Below are positions 1-9,445 of a stretch of 64,000 nucleotides of DNA, one piece after another. Below the pieces are notes generated by a model that worked only from the letters and a program-made list of their open reading frames with translations, made no database searches and was not told where the DNA came from. The position numbers were made by a program, and so were the translations under genes. Source of the stretch: Petunia secreta (Eukaryota > Streptophyta > Magnoliopsida > Solanales > Solanaceae). Where the stretch lies: assembly GCA_029990175.1 (NCBI GenBank), contig JARKIP010000003.1, forward strand, positions 4,588,001 through 4,652,000, given 5' to 3'. Each line of letters begins with the position of its first letter. Position 1 is the first letter of the stretch.

Positions 1-450
1 CAATGTTATGCAGAGTGTGAGTCTATCATTGTTTCACTATCACACATACAACAACTTTCTATCCATTGTCCATCCCAAAAAGTGTCCCTTGTGCTTTTTA
101 TCAAGTGGATATCTCAATGTTTTAACTGATAGATATCGAAGAAGCAAAACAAACTGACTAAAAATATTGTTCCATCCATTCAAGGATTGTTATTCACTGA
201 TCATGCAATCCCTAACAAAAATTTTGGCTCCTCGAAGTTACAAAATGCCCTTGGGGCATAAACACTCCCAACATTGTATATAGGTTATAGGCACATTTGT
301 CCTAACTAACAAAAGTAGTAAATCAACGTTTCCCTACCAATTCCCATCATTCATACTAATTATAACACAATGAAACATTCATAGAATAACTTAGAACATA
401 ATGCATGACAAGTACTAACCGATTAATGCCAAACGAGGAGCAAAAAGAGA
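1..450. other. Unassigned sequence, no gene seen
   Basis: AT-rich sequence without a convincing reading frame. It lies downstream (reverse strand) of the glycosylase pseudogene and could be its intron or 3' flank, because a GTATGT donor-like site closes the last recognisable exon at about 456. Nothing else was recognised. Confidence 0.4.
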
Positions 451-456
451 ACATAC

Positions 457-938
457 CCAACATTAAGCATTCCACTAATAGGATCCAAGAACTGCAGATG
501 CTGCTGCTGCTGCAAACTAACATCCAATTCTCTACAATAGCACCTTTCGATATCTCCCCTTTCGCCTCAAAATACCTCCAAATATACCAACTAGCAACAG
601 ACCTATAAGGTTTTCATTTCTCACACAACTGATCCATCCGTGAAGGTCTAGGAATCTCCTCGAGCGCGTATAACATTTGCAGGCCTCGCCTAATACCCTG
701 ATCATGTATCGGCAATACATCCGGTCTATGCAACGAAAAAATCATAAACATATGAACTGACCAAGAACCAATTCCATTACCCATAGTTAACATAGTAAAA
801 AGTGACTTATCGTCCATTTGTACAATCTTTTCATCAGACAAAATACCATTTATATACTTTTTGGCTAAATCATGTAAATAACTTGCTTTTCTTGATGATA
901 CACCAATTTGTCTAAGTTGCTGTGGAGTTAAATTAAAA
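457..938 (-). pseudogene. DNA-3-methyladenine glycosylase (AlkA-like, HhH-GPD) pseudogene, 3' part
   Basis: The reverse strand encodes the C-terminal half of a plant AlkA-type base-excision glycosylase, a nuclear enzyme that removes alkylated purines. Visible are the segment starting TPQQLRQIGVSSRKASYLHD, then the helix-hairpin-helix region around NGIGSWSVHMFMIFSLHRPD with the catalytic Asp of the family in the HRPDVLP part, then RPSRMDQLCEK. The residue after LCEK is normally Trp; here the codon is TGA. Reading through gives KPYRSVASWYIWRYFEAKG, typical of the family. A one-base shift then restores a Gln-rich tail ending FLDPISGMLNVG, followed by GTATGT, which looks like a splice donor. So there is at least one nonsense codon and one frameshift. 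The N-terminal half is missing upstream, where a CACTA fragment begins about 25 bp away. It is dead as a full-length enzyme. The family call is firm; the intron position is inferred. Confidence 0.8.
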
Positions 939-961
939 CAAAATCAGGTACTACATTTGAT

Positions 962-1519
962 TCATGGCCACAAAGTGAGATAAACCTTGTGTAAATTGAT
1001 CTCTGATGACATAAACAACCTCTGCAATCTTGGTTTCAAGGGAAAGTAACGTAGAACTTTTCGAGGAATTTTCTTTGCACACTTTTCCAAAGAATCCCCA
1101 TTAACTTTTTGACCTTCAACTGATTTCCACCTAGACTCGCCACACACCAAGCAAGATTCAGCTTTTTCATTTTGTTTCCAGAACAACATACAGTCATTCT
1201 CACAAGCATGTATTTTTTCATAACGAAGACCTAGATCTCGAATTAACTTTTTTGCACCATAAAATGTTTCTGGCAAAGTTTCACCAGAAGGAAGTGCTCG
1301 TTTGATTAAGTTCAGTATGCTTTCAATTGCTTTATCACTCAGCCAAAAAAGACACTTTATTTGAAACAATTCCACAATTAGTGACAACTTAGAGAATTTC
1401 TCACAGCCAGGATAAAGTTGTTGTGCAGCATCCTCCAACAATTTGGAAAATTTGGAAGCAGGTTGTGCAGCATCAGTGTTAGAATCATCCATTTCACGGC
1501 CAGCAGCAGCATAAATCAT
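962..1519 (-). pseudogene. CACTA (En/Spm) Tnp2-type transposase fragment
   Basis: A 185-residue reverse-strand frame shows the conserved N-terminal region of plant CACTA transposases: FSKLLEDAAQQLYPGCEKFS near residue 25, LGLRYEKIHACENDCMLFW near residue 100, the CX2C pair in SCLVCGESRWK, and KVLRYFPLKPRLQRLFMS near the end. Full Tnp2 proteins are several times longer and carry the catalytic domain downstream; here the frame stops right after the RLFMS motif. No CACTA-type terminal repeat or 3-bp target duplication could be read at either end, so this is a fragment rather than a whole element. It sits in the same orientation between the two parts of a glycosylase pseudogene and probably entered that gene. 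The product is not expected to be functional. Confidence 0.8.
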
Positions 1520-1683
1520 CTGAACCAGCTTTATAGGCTAATTGTTGAAAAAGTATACTTTTTATTAATGCTAGAAAAGGGGGTTGATAAAGTTCAAGAA
1601 TTGGAGGTGGGTAAGTTTCTATTAATGGAATGAGTAAAGGGTCAGAGGATTTAAGGTACCTTATGGCTGTTTCTAGTTCACCT

Positions 1684-1879
1684 TCATGTGAAAGTGAACG
1701 AGGAATAATGGTTCTTGAATTTTGGTAAAAGGTTGTCTGTGTTTGAAAGTTTGCATCTTTTTCTTGGTCTTGATGGGAGTTTTGTAGGTGGTGTATGAGT
1801 TTTGGGGGTGGGGTGGGGGTGGGGGTGGGTGGTGGGGGTGGGGGAGGGGTAGGGGTTGGGATTCTGATTCTTCAGCCAT
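1684..1879 (-). pseudogene. Probable exon 1 of the glycosylase pseudogene
   Basis: From an ATG at 1879 (reverse strand) the frame reads MAEESESQPLPLPHPHH with a Pro/His-rich low-complexity stretch. After a one-base shift it continues PPTKLPSRPRKRCKLS. An acidic and Gln/Pro-rich start followed by a basic PSRPRK-type motif is how plant AlkA-like glycosylases of this group begin, as far as I recall the family. The shift lies in a G/C-rich run (about 1800-1860), where slippage is easy. Together with the C-terminal part at 457-938 this suggests one gene interrupted by the CACTA fragment, with the middle of the enzyme lost. Alternative: an unrelated proline-rich chance frame. Confidence 0.4.
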
Positions 1880-2050
1880 TGATGATGGAAGGGAGATTGG
1901 AAAATTGAGATTAATTGGTGGTGAACATGGGAATTGAGACACCAGGTGAAATATGATTTACTGTTACTCCTAAAAACATTCAGCCGGTCAAAGAGTTTGT
2001 CCTCGTTTAATGTAGCTTTTAACAAAATGATTTCAACTTAGTTCGTTAAT

Positions 2051-2979
2051 ACTTCAAGTTATTAAACCGCAACGGCAAGTATTGCCTCCTAAGAAAGAAA
2101 TTAAAGGGCAAGTATTGCCCGGAAAAATATGGGAACAGATAGAAAGAGCAGGTGCTGCCTAAGCAAGAGTGGTTAAAGTAAGTGCCGTCTAGTGCTGTCT
2201 AGACAGTACTTGCGAAAAAGAGAGGGCGCATATACGAGGTTATTATAATATTCATATGGGTAATCTCATCTTGAATTCATTCATTAAATTTAGAGAAGGT
2301 CATTTTTGCTACACCTGTTACGAAAGTTAAAAAAACAAAGGATTACATGTACTGTCATTGTTCTGCAAGTCTCCCATTGACAAGAAGGTTAATGACGCAA
2401 GTTCAAAAATCAATAAAAAAATTTCACTTAAATACTCGATCGAGCATTTCTTTTTTGTCCCTTGTATTGTCTTTTTTTTTTTTAAAAAAAATATCATACT
2501 TTATTTATGGCATGATCTAAACTTGTGACATATATCTATCTCGCAAATTAGACACGCGCTCAAGCCATTGAACCAAAGCTTCCCGTCTTTAAGGGCAAAT
2601 TAAAAAACTATGACACCATAGGTAGTGTGTTGTCTTATTGACCCTGTATAAAGTGGTTTTGCAAGAATGATATCTAGTAACTTTAATGAATAAATTTCGG
2701 ATGAAAATACCCCCTACGAAATCTTATAATAACGCCTACTTCCCGCCCTCTTTTTCTCGTAAGTGCTGCCTAAGAGGCATCATTTGACAATGCTTGACTT
2801 TGACCCCCTCTTGTATGGGCAATGCTTGCCTTTTAATCTCTTTCCACATTCTCCTAGATAACTTGAAGTGTTGTCTAGGCAAAACTTACCCCTTCAATCT
2901 CTTTCCACATTCTCGCAGGCCACATTTGCCCGTTGATATTTCTCGAAGATGCAGCATTTGTCGATTCATAACTTGAAGT
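2051..2979. mobile_element. Foldback-like DNA element with long, internally repetitive inverted arms
   Basis: Two arms of about 200-270 bp (2051-2260 and about 2712-2979) are imperfect reverse complements. Both outer ends read ACTTCAAGTTAT going inward. Both inner ends carry a GAGAGGGCG or AGAGGGCGGG block followed by TTATTATAA. Inside each arm a short motif near CAAGTGCTGCCTA recurs several times with variations. The roughly 450-bp centre is AT-rich without a reading frame. Long, repetitive inverted arms and no coding capacity fit foldback-type or MULE-related non-autonomous elements. No clean target duplication was found, so the superfamily is left open. Confidence 0.6.
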
Positions 2980-3264
2980 GTTATTTCCAAGACCATTATG
3001 CTAAAATATTCTTACGTGGAGACAAAAGGACACAGCCAAGGATAAGTGGTACACCTGGTGAAACTTTTTGAATCTTTTAGCTCCAAAGTTTTCTATAATT
3101 ACTAGAGTTATACGGTTATGATTCAATAATATAAAATATAATAGTGTCAAGAGTATAAAGTTAGAATACCAAAAGCAAAAATAGGGAGTTACTTATACTT
3201 AATAGGTTGAAATAAGGATTTATTTTTAAAAAAAAATTAAAAAGAAAGATTAAGAGTGTGTTTG

Positions 3265-5780
3265 TGTTACACCCTGTATATCTAAAGTGACGTATATTAT
3301 TATAAAGACATGTTAAGAATGATTTAAGTGAGTTTAAAGTTATAATATGACCATATATGATGTTTATATATTGAATATAAAGTTTGGGAAAAATCGGATT
3401 TAAGTTGCGGAAAAACCGACTAAGGAATTACCTTGTAACGAAGCTTTTTCATCAATTAATTTTGTGGGTTATATGAGGTCATTTGAGGATGTATCATATA
3501 CCAAATTGAAGGTCTTGGAGTGTAGTTTTCAAAAATTTTGACGGTTTATTCATACAACCTATGGATAAAAAGATATGAGTATCAAAAATTAAGCCAGAAA
3601 AAGTGACATAAGCGCAAAAGAGGACTAAAACTGAAATATTTCGAGTATAAAAGAAAATAATGCCTTCTTTTTCGTTATTTCCAGAATATAAATGATAGAA
3701 ACAGTGCTCCCATGAAGGTTAAAGCCACTTTTATGATTTTGAAGGAAGGACGCCAATCATAACTCGAAATTGAAGACGGATTGCGTCACAACGCTCTACG
3801 CGATTAAGGTAACGTTATGCTACCTTCATTTTCGTCTATAGCTTGAGTTTTAGAATTACTTCATGGCTAAGTAAAGTATATAAATGCTGTATTATAGCTT
3901 GTTTAAGCTTTAGAAGGTGTGGAATCCAAGGGAAACAAGGTTTAGAAGAAAGAAACATCAAAGGTATGTAAGACTAAACCTTTCTTTTGGCAAGGCATGT
4001 ATCTTTTAGCTTTTGAAGCTTTTTTTAGTTCTAAACTTAGTGTTTCTTGTGAGAAGCTGGTATGGTATCAAGGAATCCTTGTATATACTTAATTTGGTAC
4101 TAAAATCTTCCGAATCAGCAAGACAAAACGTTTCAAAATCTGGAAAATCATTTTGATCTTTGGACAGCTGTTAGTATATTGATCATAACTCCTTGTACAA
4201 AATTGATATTAAGATGCTTTAAGAATCGCCATAATCCTAAGACATATATGTACAACTTTCATAAAGACCATAAAGTCTATAACTTTGATCTGCAATCTGA
4301 AAATTAGGGTGAAAATCAGGACAGTGATGCTGTCCAGACATTCTATCTGCGGATTTGTTATGTCATCTAGTTGTCTCATCTTGTTATCCGTTTAACATGT
4401 TTATGTTATCAGTTTATCCGGGTATTCATTCCCGTGTATAGTATAGTGCTGGTTCTGTTTTTGCGGATCATCCAGTTTCAGAGGAAACTCTGCCGAAATT
4501 TTTATAAAAATCAAAGAGTTAGACAAATTCTAAGTTTCAGGTTGTGTCTATAATTCTATCCTGAGTTTTCTTATCATTCCTTTGAGTCCATATCTATTGT
4601 TGCCACATGTGTTATGCCTCATACATACTTATGCTTATATTGTGATCATGTTATGTGTGATTTGGAGTTCCCCATAGAGGCTGGACATTGGACACACGGT
4701 CCGGTCGCGTGTGATACTACCCGTCTGGGGGATACAGCCCCTCTGGTTCAGGCGGGAGTTGAAACACCTAGTGTGACCGGGTGTCATTCACACACTCTGA
4801 CCAGAGAGACTAGATATTACTGGCTGGGGGGGACATAACCCATAACACCCGCCAGGTTTGTTATATACGCGTATATAGCCACAGTATGCACTGCATAATT
4901 ATACATGAGGCTAGTTCAGGTTTTCAGTTACCTGATTTGGGGGGATACAACCCATAACACCAGAAAGGTACTAGTTCAGATGTTCAGTTACCTGATTTTG
5001 GGGGATATAGCCCATAACACCAGACAGGTACTAGTCCAGATAACAGTTCAGTTTTAGCTCAGTACCAGTTATCAGTTCTCAGTTATCAGCCACCTATTCT
5101 TAGCGTCAGGATCAGTTGACAGTTATCAGTTCCAGCTTCTAGTTACTAGTTATCAGTCATATTACAGTTATTTATCAGTATAGTTCATCTCAGTATTCAG
5201 TTTCAGATTCAGCTAGAGCTCAGTTTATAATCAGATCAGGTTTAGTACGTTCTTCAGATTTCCAGCTATATTGCTATGTTCCAGCTCATATTTACATATT
5301 TATGTTCCAGCCTTACAGTTTCATTCAGCTATGATATATTATATGCTCATGCCTTACATACTTGGTACATATCGTACTCGCGCCCTTTTCTGGGGCGCTG
5401 CGTTTCATGCCGCGCAGGTGCAGATAGATTAACGCTTGGACCACGTTAGTAGGCATCTATCAGCTATTGAAGTCACTCTGCTTACTCCCGGAGTTACTTA
5501 TCTTTGGTATGTATACTGTCAGCCAGTTTGGGTATGGCGGGGCCTTGTCTCGTCCTTTGTATATTTAGTTCAGCACGCTTAGAGGCCTGTAGATATGTCC
5601 CTGTGTGGTTCAGTCAGTATGCTAGCTTGTCAGCTTTTTGCATTGCATAATTCTTATCAGTTAGGTTTACGCTTATTCCGTTTATCAGTTATATTCATGG
5701 TTAGCAGATTATCAGCAGGATTAGTGATGATGGACACTTAGTGTTGGTCATCCGTCGCGACCCTAGGTTGGGTCGTGATA
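3265..5780 (+). mobile_element. Solo LTR of a Ty3/Gypsy-type retrotransposon (TSD GTTTG)
   Basis: The element starts TGTTACACCC and ends GGGTCGTGATA. It is flanked by the direct repeat GTTTG at 3260-3264 and 5781-5785, the 5-bp duplication expected of LTR-element insertion. The last base pair is TA instead of the usual CA, one C-to-T change. At 2,516 bp it is long for an LTR, but the layout fits large plant Gypsy LTRs. No second LTR, primer-binding site or coding region is attached, so unequal recombination probably removed the interior. Short frames inside are not convincing genes. The gypsy assignment rests on overall resemblance and is less certain than the boundaries. Confidence 0.8.
4911..5030. 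repeat. 60-bp tandem duplication inside the solo LTR
   Basis: Two adjacent 60-bp units (4911-4970 and 4971-5030) share the order CTAGTTCAG, TTCAGTTACCTGATTT, a G run, then CCATAACACCAGA and AGGTA. A third, more degenerate partial copy precedes them near 4820-4860. The units lie in the middle of the LTR; their role is unknown. Confidence 0.85.
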
Positions 5781-5785
5781 GTTTG

Positions 5786-6243
5786 GTACGAAGGAAACCA
5801 ATGTTCACGGAAAATACTATCTTCGAATATAAGTGTTTTAACTTATTTTTTAGTGTTTAGTATCAAATATACCCATCTAGCTTCCATCACCACCCAACCC
5901 CCTCAACCCACCCTACCCCCCAAAACCTCATGCACCCTATTCTCTCCCTCCCTTCAACCCGTAGATGCAGCATTCTGACCGCTTGCTTTGGACAAGATGC
6001 CATAGTCTAAGAAGAAGGCTTTTGTTTGCAAAAATGACTTTCTCGCTTTCCTTTGTGAGACAAGGAATGAAGATTAGGGTTTTCGCTTGCAAAATTGGGT
6101 GATGGTTGATGTTGCGGCCGACAACAAACTAAGGATCTGAGTTTAGGCCTCCAGCAAGTTTGCAGCGATGGCAGATGCATTGATCGGTTACGAACAAAGG
6201 AAACTAGCGTCGGTTTCAGAAAGAAAAGAGCTTTTGATGATAG
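5786..6243. other. Unassigned sequence, no gene seen
   Basis: Mixed sequence between the solo LTR and the hAT MITE, including a C-rich stretch near 5885-5960. The forward frame there is low-complexity and has no recognisable domain. Confidence 0.4.
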
Positions 6244-6251
6244 GGTGGCAT

Positions 6252-6438
6252 CAGAGGCGGACCTAGTGTGTTAGTGGCGGGTGCACCTGCACCCGTTGAG
6301 GTTGGCAAAAATTCTATATATATAGATATAAATACCTTAGAAATCGGATAAAATAGCATTTGACACCCTTGATTAATTGGTATATCTATGTTAAATTTGG
6401 TAGTGCCCACGACATCTTCGAATCCTGAGCCGCCTCTG
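6252..6438. mobile_element. hAT-type MITE (187 bp, TSD GGTGGCAT)
   Basis: The ends are CAGAGGCGG... and ...CCGCCTCTG, perfect inverted repeats for 9 bp and imperfect beyond. The 8-bp direct repeat GGTGGCAT flanks it at 6244-6251 and 6439-6446. An 8-bp duplication with short inverted ends is the hAT signature. The 187-bp interior has no coding capacity, so mobilisation would need a transposase encoded elsewhere. Confidence 0.9.
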
Positions 6439-6603
6439 GGTGGCATGGGGGTAAGCGGTAGAGGTGGGGATGGTGAGGGGTGGAGTGTAGAATATAGAGT
6501 GAGGGCATGTGGAGTAATGGGGTTAGATAAGGTGTGGGAGATTAGGGTTTGTGTATGTTTTAGGAAAATATTTTTCCTTCAATTTTTAGAGAAAATATCT
6601 TCC

Positions 6604-7634
6604 TGTATTGGTCGATTTTCTGTTCGATCACGCAGAGGATGTGTTCGATCGTGTTGCAAAACTATTGTCGTTTCCGAAGACACATGTTGGTAAAGATCGA
6701 TTGAATGTGGCTTCGATTTAATGGCATGATCGGTTATGTTGTGTCGAGATCGGGATGTTTCGAAGACAGCCGTTCTAGCAGATAACTTCAACTGGTCTTA
6801 TCCCATTTTTATCGGAACGAATCCAGCGCATTTCGGGGGACGTGGGCAACTGCTGAAGAGACGTGGAGAATCAGAATTCTTCTAGGGTTGGGCACCTCAC
6901 TTCAGCCTATAAATAAACCCCCATTTTCCCCATTGTAAAGATACGTTCATCAGAACACCTCCTTCTCTTATTCATCAGTTATACAGCCGCTCACTATATT
7001 GTTATTTTACTGTCATTGTCAAAGCAACACACTGTATTAAGCATAATTTGTGGCTTGATTTGGACGTGGAAGAAGGATTCGTCTTTCATCAAAGCACAGA
7101 CTTCTGATTCTTCAATACAATAAGCTTTATCGCTTTATTCAATTATTTATTCTATTGTTTACATGCCACCTCCATTATTTGATACAGTAATTCATCGTTG
7201 TCGATCTCATTAATCTGTTATCGTTGCCTTGGTTGTAAAATTAGTCCATTATTTAACCTGCTTCTTAATATCGAACGCGTTTAGTAAATTGATATTGCTA
7301 CTTTCTGATCGTAGTGCTAACCTGGTTGAGCGCATTTCTATCGATTGCATCATTTATCATTATATCTGAGTTTATCATCGAATCTGGTTAAGATCGTAAA
7401 TTGCCGATTCATTATTTGCCTTCGAATTTTTCATTAAAGCTACGACATCGGATTTGCATGTTTGTGCTTTCGAAACTGATATTTGCATTGTCTTCAAATT
7501 GAAGCCCTGAAAATCGACTACTTGTCAATGTAAATCGCTTATCAATCGATCGAATTGAGATATAAACGGTCGCCTTAGACTCAACTAAATATAAATTTAA
7601 TTGTAAAACCTGAAATATATTTTTAGGAAATACA
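6604..7634 (+). repeat. 5' LTR of the Tat element
   Basis: Starts TGTATTGGTC and ends GGAAATACA. It matches 17552-18586 almost throughout; the other copy has an extra TTATTATT-type segment near 18100. A TATA box lies at 6908-6915. The short reverse frames inside it are non-coding. Confidence 0.93.
6908..6915 (+). promoter_or_regulatory. TATA box in the 5' LTR
   Basis: TATAAATA lies about 300 bp into the LTR, where the U3 promoter of a plant LTR element is expected. The same octamer is at 17857-17864 in the 3' LTR. Transcription would start some 25-35 bp downstream. Activity is not demonstrated. Confidence 0.6.
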
Positions 7635-7637
7635 ATT

Positions 7638-7654
7638 TGGCGCCCACCGTGGGG
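7638..7654 (+). other. Primer-binding site of the Tat element
   Basis: TGGCGCCCACCGTGGGG starts three bases after the 5' LTR. The TGG start pairs with a tRNA CCA end, and GCGCC-type sites of this kind are common in Tat/Athila elements. The tRNA was not identified. Confidence 0.75.
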
Positions 7655-7723
7655 TCTAGGCAATCGGATTATTCTGAAATTTGAATCGTTTGATACTACT
7701 TACGTTTGCTTTTTTGTCTTGAA

Positions 7724-9445
7724 ATGGCAGATGAACATAACATCGATGTTACCGCCGCTCTGAACGGTCAACAGCAGCTCAATCCCAATGACGGGGTTTA
7801 TGTTCCGACCAATGTTGAAGCAGTCGATGAGTCTACCAATCACGAGCAGGATCCGATTCAGGACGACATTCCTACTGGTTCACAGCTGAACACGCCCCAA
7901 GGACGACGACCCAGTAAGGAACCCGCGGTCGAAACTGAGTCAGGAGATACAAATGCGGCACTGATGGCGTATTTGAAAAGGCATGACGCTCAGTTCGAAA
8001 TGATTCAAGAACAGGTGAAGGTTCTGTCTAGCTCTATCGGGAACAGAGCGCCCACCTCCCCAATCACACCCCCCCGCAAGCATTCCGACTTCGGTTCCTC
8101 AGGGTGCCGTAACAGGGGGATTTGCAGCGGGGGTCGGATCTGGAGGATCGGGTACGGCCTCCGTGGCTACGGGAGCTCTGGCGTCCGTTACGACAGAGGT
8201 AAGGATGTTGGCTACGATGCAAACTCTACTGAATGATACAGTGGATAAAAAGTTCAATTAGATAAAATCATTTATGGAGAAACTGCCAGGTGTTCCGAAG
8301 TTAACAAACGAAGTCGCTAAGAAGTCGATTTCAAAGCGTCCGTTTCCATCAAGTGCAGCCCCACTACCCATCCCTAAAACCTTCAAGTTACTAGAAAGTT
8401 TGAGATACGATTGAACTACAGATCCAAGGGATCATATTAATATGTTTTCGGTTGCAGTTCAGGCGAACGACCTGACTTCGGAGGAGATCAATTCAGTTAG
8501 TCTTAAGAAGTTTTGTGAAACGTTGAAAGGGGCAGCACTGAAGTGGTATTTGCAGCTACCCGAAAACGAGATACTGAATTTCGATGATATGGCGGCTAAG
8601 TTCATTCGATCACATACTGGAGCAAAAAAGATAGCGCCAAGGGTGGAAGATATCTTGAACGTAAAGCAGCGGCCCGGGGAGACTATCAAGCAATTTATGA
8701 AACGATTTAATGATGAAAAGATTCACATCCCAAATTTCGAAGAAAGGTGGGCTTGTTTGACTTTTGCTAATAACCTGCGCACTAATTCAATAGAGGCGTG
8801 TAGTTGAGGGATCGTCTTAGGGAAATCAATGCATGGACGTTCGACGATCTATATCGTGAGTGCGAACCAAGGATTAGGGTTGAGGAGGAGGAGTTGCAGC
8901 TAGCCCGAAATAATCATCAGTATGATCGACCACCACCACGGAGAGTCGAGAACGACAGGCGAAACTACAGGGACCAACGATGGGAGCCCTACAGTTTCCC
9001 TCGAATGGGGAGCGACAACCACAAAGCTGGTAGCTCGAGGAATCAGCCGAAGAGGGGGCAGTCGAACGCATCTTCGGTTCCAAAATATCGACCACTGCCT
9101 CCAAAAGTGACGGAGTATAACTTTTGCATATCGACACCGAATTTGGTGAATCACTTGAAGGGGATGGGTGATAAGGTCATGAAGTTTCCGGGTCGCATAA
9201 AAACAAATCCAAACACAAGGGATGACAATCTATGGTGTGCATTTCATCACAACTTCGGTCATACAACGAAAGAGTGTAAGGCATTGAGATACGAAGTGGC
9301 CAGCCTGCCACAGAAGGGGCACTTGGTGGAATTATTGACTGATAGAGGACGAAATAATTTTAATAAGAAAAAGGACGATGAGCCGCCAAAACCTCCCGCT
9401 CCTAGGAAAACGGTAAACGTTGATGAGATGACGTTTGTGGGGTGA
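7724..9445 (+). pseudogene. Tat-lineage gag (broken)
   Basis: The chosen ATG at 7724 begins MADEHNIDVTAALNGQQQL. An in-frame ATG 18 bases earlier is also possible. The first part is acidic and disordered. The frame is lost near a C run at 8070. The core retrotransposon-gag fold resumes at about 8430-8800, with LKKFCETLKGAALKWYLQLP and RPGETIKQFMKRFND, then stops at TGA just after EACS. The last part (8808-9445) carries a basic linker and the histidine/cysteine segment WCAFHHNFGHTTKEC, which in this lineage replaces a classical CCHC knuckle. The last frame ends four bases into the protease frame. Gag would form the virus-like particle, but at least one shift and one stop break it. Confidence 0.88.

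Noticed and set aside
5386..5410. GC-rich patch in the solo LTR considered as an RNA gene
   Set aside because: No cloverleaf or tRNA-type internal promoter boxes could be formed; it is part of the LTR.
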